The translations under genes and the position numbers were made by a program. Below the pieces are notes generated by a model. It saw nothing but the letters and a program-made list of their open reading frames with translations, was not told where the DNA came from and made no database searches. From NCBI RefSeq assembly GCF_001544075.1, contig NZ_BCNT01000007.1, forward strand, positions 186,001 to 250,000: a stretch of 64,000 nt of DNA. The letters run 5' to 3'. This document shows positions 53,316-61,821 of this stretch, in pieces; positions within the stretch are counted from its first letter, which is position 1, and every line of letters begins with the position of its first letter. The DNA comes from Comamonas terrae. Its GTDB lineage: Bacteria; Pseudomonadota; Gammaproteobacteria; Burkholderiales; Burkholderiaceae_C.

Positions 53316-54277
53316 GGCTGCTCCCCGGCGGCGGCCAGCACGGCCAGCGCGCAGGAGGCGATGCGGCTGGGCACCGAATCGGAGCGGCTGGTCAGCACCA
53401 CGGGCACGCGCATGCCCAGCACGATGCCCGCGCATTCGGCGCCGGCCATGTAGACCAGCTGCTTGTAGATCATGTTGCCGGCTTCGAGGCCGGGCGCCAG
53501 CAGGATGTCGGGGCGGCCCGCGACTTCGGAAACGATGCCCTTGTGGCGGGCCGAGCGCAGCGAGATGGCGTTGTCGTAGGCCAGCGGGCCGTCGAGCATG
53601 GCGCCGCTGATCTGGCCGCGGTCGGCCATCTTGCACAGCGCGGCCGCATCGATGGTGCCGGGGATCGCGGGATTGACGGTCTCGACCGCCGACAGCACGG
53701 CCACGCGCGGCTGCGCGATGCCGATGGCGCGTGCCAGGTCGATGGCGTTCTGGGCGATGTCGCGCTTGTCCATCAGCGTGGGAGAGATGTTGACCACGCA
53801 GTCGGTCATCAGCAGCGGGCGCTCGTATTCCGGCAGGTCCATCACGAAGACATGGCTGGCCCGGCGGCTGCCGCGCAGGCCGGCTTCGCGCGCCACGGCT
53901 GCGGCCAGCAGCTCGTCGCTGTGCAGGCTGCCTTTCATCAGCGCGCGGGCCTGGCCGCTGCCGCACAGGGCGGCCGCCCGGGCGGCGGCGGCGCGCGGCT
54001 CGTCTTCGGTCTCATGGATGGCAAGGCCGTCCAGCGGCAGTCCGGCGGCTCTGGCTGCGGCCTCGATGCGCGCGCGCGGGCCGACGAGCAGCGGCGTGAC
54101 CAGCCCGTCCTGTGCGGCCTGCAACGCGGCCTGGAGGGAGCCTGCATCGCAGGGGTAGGCCACGGCCACCGGCAGGGGGCCCAGTGCGCGTGCCCGGTCG
54201 AGCAGCCGCTGCAGATGGGGGCGGGGCGTGGCCGGCGCATCATCGGCGGCCACGGCAAGGGAAAGTGGGGGGACCAT
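53312..54277 (-). CDS. pta: Phosphate acetyltransferase (short PTA/PTB-type)
   Basis: A 321-residue enzyme of the phosphate acetyl/butyryltransferase family, without the long N-terminal domain of E. coli Pta. It contains RALMKGSLHSDELLAAAV, HVFVMDLPEYERPLLMTDCVVNI, GIAQPRVAVLSAVETVNP, GAMLDGPLAYDNAIS and ILLAPGLEAGNMIYKQLVY. It should convert acetyl phosphate from Xsc into acetyl-CoA. The ATG at 54277 follows AGGAG. It lies downstream of xsc, separated by 144 bp containing a dispersed repeat. Confidence 0.93.
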   Translation of the reverse strand: MVPPLSLAVAADDAPATPRPHLQRLLDRARALGPLPVAVAYPCDAGSLQAALQAAQDGLVTPLLVGPRARIEAAARAAGLPLDGLAIHETEDEPRAAAARAAALCGSGQARALMKGSLHSDELLAAAVAREAGLRGSRRASHVFVMDLPEYERPLLMTDCVVNISPTLMDKRDIAQNAIDLARAIGIAQPRVAVLSAVETVNPAIPGTIDAAALCKMADRGQISGAMLDGPLAYDNAISLRSARHKGIVSEVAGRPDILLAPGLEAGNMIYKQLVYMAGAECAGIVLGMRVPVVLTSRSDSVPSRIASCALAVLAAAGEQP

Positions 54278-54342
54278 GAAAGCTCCTGCTGGAAAGTACA
54301 TGCCCCGGCGCGGCCCATCCCGGGGACACCGGGGACGGGTGT

Positions 54343-54420
54343 GGGCGGACCCGCCGCCCCGCACCGGGGGTGCTGCCCCTCCCGCAGAGGGAGGGGGCGG
54401 CGCGAAGCGCCTCAGGGGGT
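54343..54420 (-). repeat. GC-rich dispersed intergenic repeat, copy 4
   Basis: On the minus strand it begins CACCCCCTGAGGCGCTTCGC, then CCGCCCCCTCCCTCTGCGGG and a GGGGCAGCACCCCC block, in the same order as the other copies. It lies between xsc and pta, so it would be transcribed within the operon. It ends next to the xsc stop. Confidence 0.8.
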
Positions 54421-54421
54421 G

Positions 54422-56233
54422 TCAGACATAGTCCTTGTACTTCTCGAGGAAGCGCACGGGCTTGCTCAGCGCATCGCGGCGGAAGGGATCGCCGAGTTCG
54501 CGGGTGCACATGATCTCGATGACGCAGGTCTTCTTCTGGTTCATCTGCAGGTCGATGGCCTTTTGCAGCGCGGGGCCCACATCCTCGATGCGGTCCACGA
54601 TGATGGCCTCGGCGCCCATGGCCTGGGCGATGCCGGCGAAACTTTCGCTTTCGAGTTCGCCCGCGACGAAGCGGCGGTTGTAGAAGTCCACCTGGTTCTT
54701 CTTCTCGGCGCCCCACTGGCGGTTGTGGAAGACCACGGCCGTGACGGGAATGTCGTGGCGCACGGCCGTCATGATTTCCATCATGCTCATGCCCCAGGCA
54801 CCGTCGCCCGCATAGGCGATGGCCGGGCGGTCCGGCGCGGCGCACTTGGCGCCGATGATGGTGGGCAGCGCATAGCCGCAGTTGCCGAAGCTCATGGGTG
54901 CGAAGAAGCTGCGCGGCTCGTCGAAGCGCAGATAGCTGTTGGCCACCGAGTTGATGTTGCCGATGTCGGTGGACACCATGACGCGCGCCGGCATGGCCTT
55001 TTCCAGCTCGCGCAGCACCTGGCGCGGATGCAGGTAGCTGCCGCCCGTGGGCGTCTTCTCGCCCTTGGCTTCCTCGATCATGTCCAGGCTGTAGGGATCG
55101 CGCTCGTGGGTCCAGCCGTCGAGTTCCTTTTCCCAGGCATGCTTTTCGGTGGCGATGATGTCGGCGCGCGCGGCCTTGGTGGCGTCGCTGTCCAGCGTCT
55201 CGGTCGCCAGGCGCCGCACGAGTTCGGCGGCCACGGCCTTGGCGTCGCCGTGGATGCCCACGGCGATCTTCTTGACCAGGCCCAGATTGGTGTGGTCGGC
55301 CTCGACCTGGATGATCTTGGCAGTCTTGGGCCAGTAGTCCATGCCGTGCTGGGGCAGGGTGCCGAAGGGACCCATGCGCGACCCCAGCGCAATCACCACA
55401 TCGGCCTGGGCGATGAGCTTCATGGCCGCCTTGGAGCCCTGGTAGCCCAGCGGGCCGGCCCACAGCGGATGCCTGGCGGGGAAGGCGTCGTTGCGCAGAT
55501 AGCCGGTGGCCACGGGGGCGCCCAGGCGCTCGGCCAGTTGCTTGGCTTCTTCCACCGCATCGCCCATGACCACGCCGCCGCCGGCCAGGATCACCGGGAA
55601 CCTGGCGGTCTTGAGCAGCTCGACGGCCGCCTGCAGGCTTTGCTCGCCGCCGTGGCCGCGGTCCACGCGCATGGGCCTGGGAATCTCGCACTCGATCTCG
55701 CCGTAGAAATAGTCGCGCGGAATGTTCAGCTGCGTGGGGCCCATCTCGGACATGGCGCGGTCGAAGCAGCGGCCCGTGAATTCCGCCATGCGCTTGGGAT
55801 TGCAGACATGGCCCTGGTACTTGGTGAACTCCTGGAACATGGGCAGCTGGTTGGCCTCCTGGAAGCCCCCCAGGCCCATGCCCATGGTGCCGGTCTCGGG
55901 CGTCACGATCACCACCGGGCTGTGCGCCCAGTAGGCGGCGGCGATGCCGGTGACGCAGTTGGAGATGCCGGGGCCGTTCTGGCCGATGACCACCCCGTGG
56001 CGGCCCGAGACGCGGGCATAGCCGTCGGCCATGTGGGCCGCGCCCTGTTCGTGCACCACGGGAATCAGGCGGATGCCGGCCGGCGCAAAAATGTCCATGG
56101 CGTCCATGAAGGCCGAGCCCATGATGCCGAACATCTCGGTCACGCCGTTGGCGACGCAGGTTTCCACGAATGCTTCCGACGGCGTCATCTTCTGCACGCC
56201 CTGCACCACCTTACGATTGTCTGCTGTAGTCAT
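54422..56233 (-). CDS. xsc: Sulfoacetaldehyde acetyltransferase
   Basis: Xsc is a thiamine-diphosphate enzyme that splits sulfoacetaldehyde with phosphate into acetyl phosphate and sulfite, the desulfonation step in taurine use. The 603-residue protein has the N-terminal ThDP Glu region VVHEQGAAHMADGYAR and GQNGPGISNCVTGIAAAYW, a long match to the Xsc type (MGLGGFQEANQLPMFQEFTKYQ), and the ThDP/Mg motif YAGDGAWGMSMMEIMTAVRHDIPVTAVVFHNRQWGAEKKNQ. The ATG at 56233 follows a perfect AAGGAG. It is divergent from an IclR regulator and is followed by pta and yeiH. Confidence 0.96.
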   Translation of the reverse strand: MTTADNRKVVQGVQKMTPSEAFVETCVANGVTEMFGIMGSAFMDAMDIFAPAGIRLIPVVHEQGAAHMADGYARVSGRHGVVIGQNGPGISNCVTGIAAAYWAHSPVVIVTPETGTMGMGLGGFQEANQLPMFQEFTKYQGHVCNPKRMAEFTGRCFDRAMSEMGPTQLNIPRDYFYGEIECEIPRPMRVDRGHGGEQSLQAAVELLKTARFPVILAGGGVVMGDAVEEAKQLAERLGAPVATGYLRNDAFPARHPLWAGPLGYQGSKAAMKLIAQADVVIALGSRMGPFGTLPQHGMDYWPKTAKIIQVEADHTNLGLVKKIAVGIHGDAKAVAAELVRRLATETLDSDATKAARADIIATEKHAWEKELDGWTHERDPYSLDMIEEAKGEKTPTGGSYLHPRQVLRELEKAMPARVMVSTDIGNINSVANSYLRFDEPRSFFAPMSFGNCGYALPTIIGAKCAAPDRPAIAYAGDGAWGMSMMEIMTAVRHDIPVTAVVFHNRQWGAEKKNQVDFYNRRFVAGELESESFAGIAQAMGAEAIIVDRIEDVGPALQKAIDLQMNQKKTCVIEIMCTRELGDPFRRDALSKPVRFLEKYKDYV

Positions 56234-56258
56234 ACCGCTTGTCTCCTTTGGAAAAATT

Positions 56259-56346
56259 GGAACTTTAAGTTCCGAAAAAAGAAATCACGACGCAAGTCTA
56301 GGCACTTCCGCAGCCTTGTGTCAAACAAATTTCTTTTTTTCGGAAC
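56259..56346. promoter_or_regulatory. GGAAC-based inverted repeats in the xsc-iclR control region
   Basis: GGAACTTTAAGTTCC (56259-56273) is a palindrome with 7-bp arms. It overlaps a second, wider inverted repeat: GTTCCGAAAAAAGAAAT (56269-56285) against ATTTCTTTTTTTCGGAAC (56329-56346), differing by one inserted T. All three GGAAC half-sites lie in the AT-rich 140-bp gap between the starts. They suit binding by the IclR protein and control of both genes. Confidence 0.6.
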
Positions 56347-56373
56347 AAATTGACTCAAAAAACGAAAGAAAAT

Positions 56374-57195
56374 ATGATGATCCACGCTATGAACACAACG
56401 GACAAGGCCACGGCGCGCATTGATGGCGATACCCCCAACCTGCGGCTGTTCGCGCTGCTGGAGGCCATCGCCTGCAAGGACGCGCCCTTCACGCTGCAGA
56501 CCATGGTCGAGGAGACGGGGCTGCCCAAGCCCACCATGCACCGCATGCTCCAGCAGCTCGAAGGCGCGGGCATCCTGCAGCGCGAGGGCAACGGGCGCTA
56601 CTACGGCACGGGCCGGCGCCTGATGCGCCTGGCCGAAAGCGTGCTGCTGAACAACACCACGCACGGCGCGCGTCACGCGGTGCTGGCGCAGCTGGTGCGC
56701 GACATCGGGGAAAGCTGCAACATCACGGCCTTCTCGGGCAGCGAGGTGCTGTACCTGGACCGCGTGGAAACGCCCGCGCCGCTGCGCTTTTACCTGCATC
56801 CCGGCTCGCGCGTGCCCGCCCACTGCTCGGCCACGGGCAAGCTTTTCCTCAGCCAGATGGCGCCCGCGCAGCGCCGGCGCCTGCTGTCGGCCGTGGAGCT
56901 GGAGTCGTTCACCGCCAACACGCTGACGGGCTTCGAAGCCCTGGAGCGCGAGCTCGACCAGGTGCGCGAGCAGGGCTATGCCTTCGACAACGAGGAATTC
57001 CTGCCCGGCCTGCTGTGCCTGGGCGTGCTCGTGCCTTCGCCCCAGGGCGCCTCGAACATGGGCCTGGCGGTGCAGGCGCCCATCATGCGGTTCTCGCGCG
57101 AGCGGGCGCTGAGCTTTCTTCCCAAGCTGCGCGCGGCGGCCGAGGCCATTGCGCGCATCAATGACGAACTGCCACCGGGAGCCGACGATGACTGA
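56374..57195 (+). CDS. IclR-family transcriptional regulator
   Basis: A 273-residue IclR regulator. The winged HTH is at about 20-85 (LFALLEAIACKDAPFTLQTMVEETGLPKPTMHRMLQQLE), and the effector domain (about 95-265) has the family marks HPGSRVPAHCSATGKLFL, YAFDNEEFLPGLLCLGVLV and GLAVQAPIMR. It is divergent from xsc with palindromes in between, so it most likely senses a sulfonate intermediate and controls xsc-pta-yeiH. The start may be ATG 56374, 56377 or 56389; ribosome sites are weak. Confidence 0.92.
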   Translation: MMIHAMNTTDKATARIDGDTPNLRLFALLEAIACKDAPFTLQTMVEETGLPKPTMHRMLQQLEGAGILQREGNGRYYGTGRRLMRLAESVLLNNTTHGARHAVLAQLVRDIGESCNITAFSGSEVLYLDRVETPAPLRFYLHPGSRVPAHCSATGKLFLSQMAPAQRRRLLSAVELESFTANTLTGFEALERELDQVREQGYAFDNEEFLPGLLCLGVLVPSPQGASNMGLAVQAPIMRFSRERALSFLPKLRAAAEAIARINDELPPGADDD

Positions 57196-57201
57196 TGTGC
57201 A

Positions 57202-57298
57202 TCACCCCCTGAGCGGCTGCGCCGCCTCCCCCTCTCTCGCTTTGCGGGAGGGGGACGACGCCCTCGCTGCGAGGCGGCTCTTGCTCGGCGTCTCTGAC
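57202..57298 (+). repeat. GC-rich dispersed intergenic repeat, copy 5
   Basis: It starts CACCCCCTGAGCGGCTGCGC, then CCTCCCCCTCTCTCGCTTTG and GGGAGGGGGACGACGCCCTC, then GCTGCGAGGCGGCTCTTGCT. It lies between the iclR stop and the CobS-like gene and is the most complete copy in the plus orientation. The CCCCCTC/GAGGGGG part can fold as a hairpin. Confidence 0.85.
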
Positions 57299-57345
57299 TT
57301 GATGTGTGCCAGTTTTATTTTGCATAGCCAAGGAGAGTTGAAGTG

Positions 57346-58323
57346 ATGCAAGAACCGACGCGCATGCTGAGCGTGCGCGATGCCTTCGGCATCGACACCG
57401 ACCTCGAGGTGCCGGCCTTTGCCGAGCGCTGCGAGCATGTGCCGGCCATCGACGCGGCCTACCGCTTCAATCCGCAGGCCACGCTGGCCATTCTTGCGGG
57501 CTTTGCGCACAACCGGCGCGTGGTCGTCCAGGGGCTGCACGGAACCGGCAAATCCACGCATATCGAGCAGGTGGCCGCGCGGCTGAACTGGCCGTGCGTG
57601 CGCGTCAACCTGGACGGCCACATCAGCCGGCTCGATCTCGTGGGCAAGGACGCCATCGTGCTGGAAGAAGGCAAGCAGGTGACCCGCTTTCAGGAGGGCA
57701 TATTGCCCTGGGCGCTGCAGCGGCCCGTGGCCCTGGTCTTCGATGAATACGACGCGGGCCGGCCCGATGTGATGTTCGTCATCCAGCGCGTGCTCGAGCG
57801 CGACGGCAGCTTCACGCTGCTGGACCAGAAGAAGGTGCTGCAGCCGCATGCGCACTTCCGGCTGTTTGCCACCATGAACACCCTGGGCCAGGGCAACCTC
57901 TCGGGCCTGTACCACGGCACGCAGCTGCTCAACCACGCCCAGCTCGACCGCTGGAACCTGGTCACCAGCCTGGACTACCTGCCGCCGGCCGAGGAGGCCG
58001 CCATCGTGCTGGCGCGCGTGCCGCAGCTGGCCACGCCCCCGGGGCGCGAGCAGGTGGCGGCCATGGTGGCGCTGGCCGCACTCACGCGCAAAGGCTTTGC
58101 CGTGGGCGATCTGTCGCTGCTGATGTCGCCGCGCACCGTCATCACCTGGGCCGAGAACACGCAGATCTTCCACGACCTGCGCCTGGCTTTCGAGCTGTCC
58201 TTCCTGAACAAGTGCGAGCCTGCGGAGCGCGCCATCGTGGCCGAGTATTTCCAGCGCTGCTTCGGCAGCGAGCTGGCGCGGCATGGCGAAGCTGCGGATG
58301 CCGGCCTGCTGCAGGCGCACTGA
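57346..58323 (+). CDS. CobS-like AAA+ ATPase
   Basis: A 325-residue AAA+ protein of the CobS/MoxR group. Walker A is GLHGTGKSTHIEQ (about 63), Walker B is ALVFDEYDAGRPDV, followed by sensor-type LFATMNTLGQGNLSGLYHGTQ, and the N-terminal CobS-like VPAFAERCEHVPAIDAAYRF. CobS energises cobalt insertion into hydrogenobyrinate diamide with CobT and CobN. No cobN or other corrin genes are nearby, so it may instead be an activase for another metal or cofactor enzyme. GTG 57343 precedes the chosen ATG 57346; AAGGAG lies at 57330-57335. The VWA partner begins 1 bp after the stop. Confidence 0.85.
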   Translation: MQEPTRMLSVRDAFGIDTDLEVPAFAERCEHVPAIDAAYRFNPQATLAILAGFAHNRRVVVQGLHGTGKSTHIEQVAARLNWPCVRVNLDGHISRLDLVGKDAIVLEEGKQVTRFQEGILPWALQRPVALVFDEYDAGRPDVMFVIQRVLERDGSFTLLDQKKVLQPHAHFRLFATMNTLGQGNLSGLYHGTQLLNHAQLDRWNLVTSLDYLPPAEEAAIVLARVPQLATPPGREQVAAMVALAALTRKGFAVGDLSLLMSPRTVITWAENTQIFHDLRLAFELSFLNKCEPAERAIVAEYFQRCFGSELARHGEAADAGLLQAH

Positions 58324-58324
58324 C

Positions 58325-60022
58325 ATGCAGGCACCTGCAGCCACGCAGGCCTCGCTGGCCCAGATGGAATCCTGGAGCGGGGCGCTGCTGCGCGCCGTCA
58401 CGGGCGATGCCTCGCTGCAGTGGAGCGGCCAGACCCTGTACCGGGGAACCGACCCCGTGGCCCTGCCCGCCGCGCATCACAGCGATGTGCCCGCGCAACT
58501 GGCCGACCAGCGCGGCCTGCTCGACGGCGCGGGCCTGCGCCTGCGGTTCAGCGATGCGGCGCTGCACCGGGTCCATCTGCCCGCAGACCCCGTGGAGCGG
58601 CTGGTGTTCGAGCTGCTCGAGCAATTGCGCGTGGAAAGCCTGGTGCCCGCGTCCTGGCCCGGCGCGCGCGCCAATCTGCAGGCGCGCTTCGTGCACTGGT
58701 GCCAGTCCTTTGCCGATTCGGGCCTGACGGAAAGCAGCCTGGGCATTCTGCTGTTCACCGTGGCGCTCACGGCCTGGAGCCGGCTGACCGGGCATGAGCC
58801 GCCGCATGCGCTGTCCGACCTGGCCGAGGCCACGCGCGCCGCGCTGTCGGCCGAGATCGGCGGCCAGTGGCCGCTGCTGCGCCGCCACCGGGCCGACCAG
58901 CAGGCCTTCATCGCACCCGCGCTGGCCGTGAGCCGCTGGGTGGGCCGGGCCGTGCGCGCCGCGCAGCAAGAGGCGCCGCGCGGGACAGGCCAGCCGCGGC
59001 GGCGCAGCGGCTTTGCGCTGCCCCTGCATTTCGAATCCCAGTCGCCCGAGGCTGCGCCCGTGGCCCATACCGGCGACAGCCGGGCCTGGGCCAGCACGGC
59101 GCAAGGCTACCGGGTGTTCACGCGCGCCTACGACCGCGAGGCCCAGGCGGCCGAACTGATCCGCGCTGCGCAGCTGGCCGGCTTGCGCGCGCAGATGGAC
59201 GAGGAACTGGCGCGCAGCGGCCTGCACGCGGGGCGGCTGGCGCGATGGCTGCAGCAGCGCCTGGCCAGGCCGCGGCGCGAAGGCTGGCATTTCGGGCTGG
59301 AGGACGGGCATCTGGACGGCAGCCGGCTGGCGCAGCTGGTCGGCGATCCGCAGCAGCGCGCCGTCTTCAAGGACGAGGCGCAGCGCCCGGTCAGCGATGC
59401 CGCGGTGGGCATTCTCATGGACTGCTCGGGGTCGATGAAGGCCCATGCTCGCCAGCTCTCGCTGCTCGTCGACGTGCTGGGCCGGGCCCTGTCCATGGCC
59501 GGCGTGCCGGTGGATGTGCTGGGCTTTTCCACGCTGGCCTGGAACGGCGGGCGGGCGCGGCGCGACTGGCAGCGCGCGGGCCGACCCGAATTCCCGGGGC
59601 GGCTCAACGAGCGGCTGCACATCGTCTTCAAGGACGCGGCCAGGCCCTGGCGCCACGGCCGCCATGGCATTGCGGCGCTGCGCAAGCCCGATCTGTTCCG
59701 CGAGGGCATGGACGGCGAGGCCGTGGAATGGGCCTGCGGGCGGCTGCTGCAGCGGCCGCAGGCGCGGCGCATCCTGCTGGTCATCTCCGACGGCTGTCCC
59801 ATGGACACGGCCACGCACCAGAGCAACGACGCCCACTACCTGGACCAGCACCTGCGCCAGGTCGTGGCGCGCCACGAGCGCGCGGGCGATGTGCGGATCT
59901 GCGCACTGGGCGTGGGACTGGACCTGGGCGTGTTCTACCGCCGGCGCCTGGCCGTCGATCTCGATGCGCGCATCGACGAGGCGCTGCTGCAATCGGTGGC
60001 CGAACTGATCTGCCGGCCCTGA
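58325..60022 (+). CDS. CobT-like VWA-domain protein
   Basis: A 565-residue partner of the upstream AAA+ protein. The N-terminal half resembles CobT (HLPADPVERLVFELLEQLRVESLVPASW), the middle has a conserved YRVFTRAYDREAQAAEL, and the C-terminal VWA domain (about 355-565) carries the MIDAS motif GILMDCSGSMKAH, then RRILLVISDGCPMDTAT and ALGVGLDLGVFY. It lacks the long acidic insert of true CobT. The ATG at 58325 begins 1 bp after the AAA+ stop, so the two are translated together. Target unknown; its place beside iclR-xsc hints at a sulfonate-linked function. Confidence 0.8.
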   Translation: MQAPAATQASLAQMESWSGALLRAVTGDASLQWSGQTLYRGTDPVALPAAHHSDVPAQLADQRGLLDGAGLRLRFSDAALHRVHLPADPVERLVFELLEQLRVESLVPASWPGARANLQARFVHWCQSFADSGLTESSLGILLFTVALTAWSRLTGHEPPHALSDLAEATRAALSAEIGGQWPLLRRHRADQQAFIAPALAVSRWVGRAVRAAQQEAPRGTGQPRRRSGFALPLHFESQSPEAAPVAHTGDSRAWASTAQGYRVFTRAYDREAQAAELIRAAQLAGLRAQMDEELARSGLHAGRLARWLQQRLARPRREGWHFGLEDGHLDGSRLAQLVGDPQQRAVFKDEAQRPVSDAAVGILMDCSGSMKAHARQLSLLVDVLGRALSMAGVPVDVLGFSTLAWNGGRARRDWQRAGRPEFPGRLNERLHIVFKDAARPWRHGRHGIAALRKPDLFREGMDGEAVEWACGRLLQRPQARRILLVISDGCPMDTATHQSNDAHYLDQHLRQVVARHERAGDVRICALGVGLDLGVFYRRRLAVDLDARIDEALLQSVAELICRP

Positions 60023-60025
60023 GCC

Positions 60026-60130
60026 ATTGTCGGTGAAGCTGCTAAAAGCAGAGCGGCTTGCGCTTGCCATGCATGATTTTTGCAATGAAAAGTCATTGAA
60101 TTCGTGAATTGGCAGGCGCTGAGTGCTCCT
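60026..60130. repeat. Short dispersed intergenic sequence after the CobT-like gene
   Basis: The gap begins with gctgctaaaagcagagcgg and then GCGGCTTGCGCTTGCC, matching GCGGCTTGCGCT near 3529. A hairpin-prone stretch aatgaaaagtcattgaattcg and ggcaggcgctgagtgctcc follow. The copy is less regular than those near 38006 and 49550. No gene is present here. Confidence 0.4.
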
Positions 60131-60149
60131 GTTTTCAAAGCCCGCGCAT

Positions 60150-60181
60150 AAAAAAAGAAGCCGGCCATCCGGTCCGGCTTC
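60150..60181 (-). terminator. Rho-independent terminator of the flavoprotein gene
   Basis: On the minus strand GAAGCCGG (complement of 60174-60181) pairs with CCGGCTTC (complement of 60157-60164) around a 9-nt loop and is followed by a run of seven T residues (complement of 60150-60156). Confidence 0.85.
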
Positions 60182-60215
60182 AAGCAGCAAAAAAGGCCTG
60201 CCGTCCGGCGGCGGT

Positions 60216-61637
60216 TCAGAGCTTTTCGTCGCGCAGGTAGTACCAGTGGTACAGAAAGCGCTGGCCCAGGCGGCGAAACGGTGCGAAGGCCGGCGAGCGC
60301 ACGGTGTTGAACAGATTGGGGTACTCGAGCTCGGAGTTGTAGATGGGCAGCTCGAATGCCTTGCTGCGGCGCCCCGCGATGCGCTCGGCCATGCGCCGGC
60401 CCGCATGGGCCGAGAACGACACGCCGTTGCCGCCGTAGCCCACGGCGTAGAAGATGCTCTGCTGCGGATCGGGCTGGAACACGCGCGGCATCATGTCGTG
60501 GCTCACGTCCACCCAGCCCCACCAGGAATAGTCCACCTCGATGCCCTTGAGCGCCGGGAACTTGCGGTGCAGGCCGTCCACCAGCTTGGCCATGTGCACG
60601 GGGTTGGGCGCGTCGGCGCCGGTGACGGCGCTGCGGCTGCCGATCTGCACGCGGTTGTCGGGCAGGCGGCGGTAGTAAAAGCGCAGCGTGCGCGTGTCGG
60701 TGATGACCTGGGTGGTCTTGAAGCCCGTGGCCTCCAGCTCCTGCTCGGTCAGCGGCCGCGTGACCAGCGAGTTCGAGAGAATCGGCATGATCTTGGAGCG
60801 CAGGCTGCCGTGCAGGCCGTTGCTGGTGTAGCCGCCCGTGGCAAAGCCCACGGCGCGGGCGCGCACCGTGCCGCCCGGCGTGCGCAGGTGGTGCACGCCG
60901 TTGCGCGTCTCCACGCCGAGCACGGGGCTGGCCGGATGCACCTTCACGCCCAGCTGGCGGGCCTTGCGCAGGTAGCCGAAGGCCAGCTTGAGCGGATGCA
61001 CGCCGATGCCGTCGGGCTCGTGCATGGCGCCGTGGCTGTCGGCATCGTTCACATAGTCGCGGCGCACCTCCTCGGGGCTGAGCATGCGCGCGTCGTAGCC
61101 GAAAACCTCGCGCATGATGCGGGTCTCGTTGCGCAGGAAGTCCAGCTTCTTGTCGCGGTGGGCGATGTAGAGATGCCCGCCGGGCTGGGGCTCGCATTCG
61201 GGGAACTCCGCCACCAGGTCCTTGAAGGTCTGGAAGCCCTCGCGGATCTCGGCGTCGAGCCTGAGGGCCACGTCCTTGCCCCAGCGCTCTATCCATTGCG
61301 AGCGGTACAGGCGGCCGCTGGCGTTCTGGCCCTGGCCTCCGTTGCGGCTGGTGCAGCCCCAGGCGGTCTGGTTGGCGTCCAGCACCACGGCGCGTATGCC
61401 GTGCTCGCGCGCCAGGAAGAGGGCGGTGGACAGGCCCGTGAAGCCCGATCCCACGATGGCCACGTCCGCATCGATGTCGCCGCACAGCGGGCCGTCGTCC
61501 TCGGGCGGGCGTCCGGCCGTGCCCACCCAGTAGGTGGGGGCGTAGCCCGTGCCGTGGCCCGGCGTGGCGGCGACCAGCGGGTCGTACTGCGGGTCGTAGG
61601 GGGTGAGGTAGCTCGGGCTGATGTCCTCGGCTTTCAT
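60216..61637 (-). CDS. tauY: FAD-dependent oxidoreductase, candidate taurine dehydrogenase large subunit
   Basis: A 473-residue flavoprotein of the DadA/DAO type. The FAD fold is VAIVGSGFTGLSTALFLAREHGI (about 60-82), followed by ANQTAWGCTSRNGGQGQNASG and the C-terminal FYAVGYGGNGVSFSAHAGRRMAE. It would oxidise an amine to an aldehyde or imine and pass electrons on. The pattern also fits gamma-glutamylputrescine oxidase (PuuB/OrdL type). I favour TauY because of the nearby xsc cluster, the divergent SnoaL-like partner and the TauR-like boxes between. The ATG at 61637 has AGGAGA at 61645-61651. Confidence 0.65.
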   Translation of the reverse strand: MKAEDISPSYLTPYDPQYDPLVAATPGHGTGYAPTYWVGTAGRPPEDDGPLCGDIDADVAIVGSGFTGLSTALFLAREHGIRAVVLDANQTAWGCTSRNGGQGQNASGRLYRSQWIERWGKDVALRLDAEIREGFQTFKDLVAEFPECEPQPGGHLYIAHRDKKLDFLRNETRIMREVFGYDARMLSPEEVRRDYVNDADSHGAMHEPDGIGVHPLKLAFGYLRKARQLGVKVHPASPVLGVETRNGVHHLRTPGGTVRARAVGFATGGYTSNGLHGSLRSKIMPILSNSLVTRPLTEQELEATGFKTTQVITDTRTLRFYYRRLPDNRVQIGSRSAVTGADAPNPVHMAKLVDGLHRKFPALKGIEVDYSWWGWVDVSHDMMPRVFQPDPQQSIFYAVGYGGNGVSFSAHAGRRMAERIAGRRSKAFELPIYNSELEYPNLFNTVRSPAFAPFRRLGQRFLYHWYYLRDEKL

Positions 61638-61769
61638 GCGTATGTCTCCTGTGGCCGCGCCGTGGCGGCGCCGGTGTTCTTGATGCAAGGGCAATCGCAT
61701 CAGCGCGGCCCTCAAGCACGGTCCGGCTGGTGGATGGGAGACAGCTTATCCAGCGTCCGGGCCCGGCCG

Positions 61770-61802
61770 TTAGCGCCAGCGGCAAGGTTTCGATAGAGCC
61801 AG
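61770..61802 (-). promoter_or_regulatory. TauR-like direct-repeat pair directed at the flavoprotein gene
   Basis: On the minus strand CTGGCTCTAT (61802-61793) and CTGGCGCTAA (61779-61770) are 23 bp apart start to start. They lie about 133-165 nt upstream of the flavoprotein ATG. The layout mirrors the plus-strand pair 20 bp away. Confidence 0.65.
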
Positions 61803-61821
61803 AAACCGGCGCCAGGCTGCG

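Noticed and set aside
53543-56353. Over 900-codon plus-strand frame opposite pta and xsc
   Set aside because: It is an antisense shadow of two well-recognised genes, with biased His/Gly/Arg composition and no domain.
60216-61637. Assignment of the flavoprotein as gamma-glutamylputrescine oxidase
   Set aside because: The family pattern allows it, but no putrescine-pathway genes (puuA, puuC, puuD) are present, while xsc and TauR-like boxes are close. It is kept as an alternative only.
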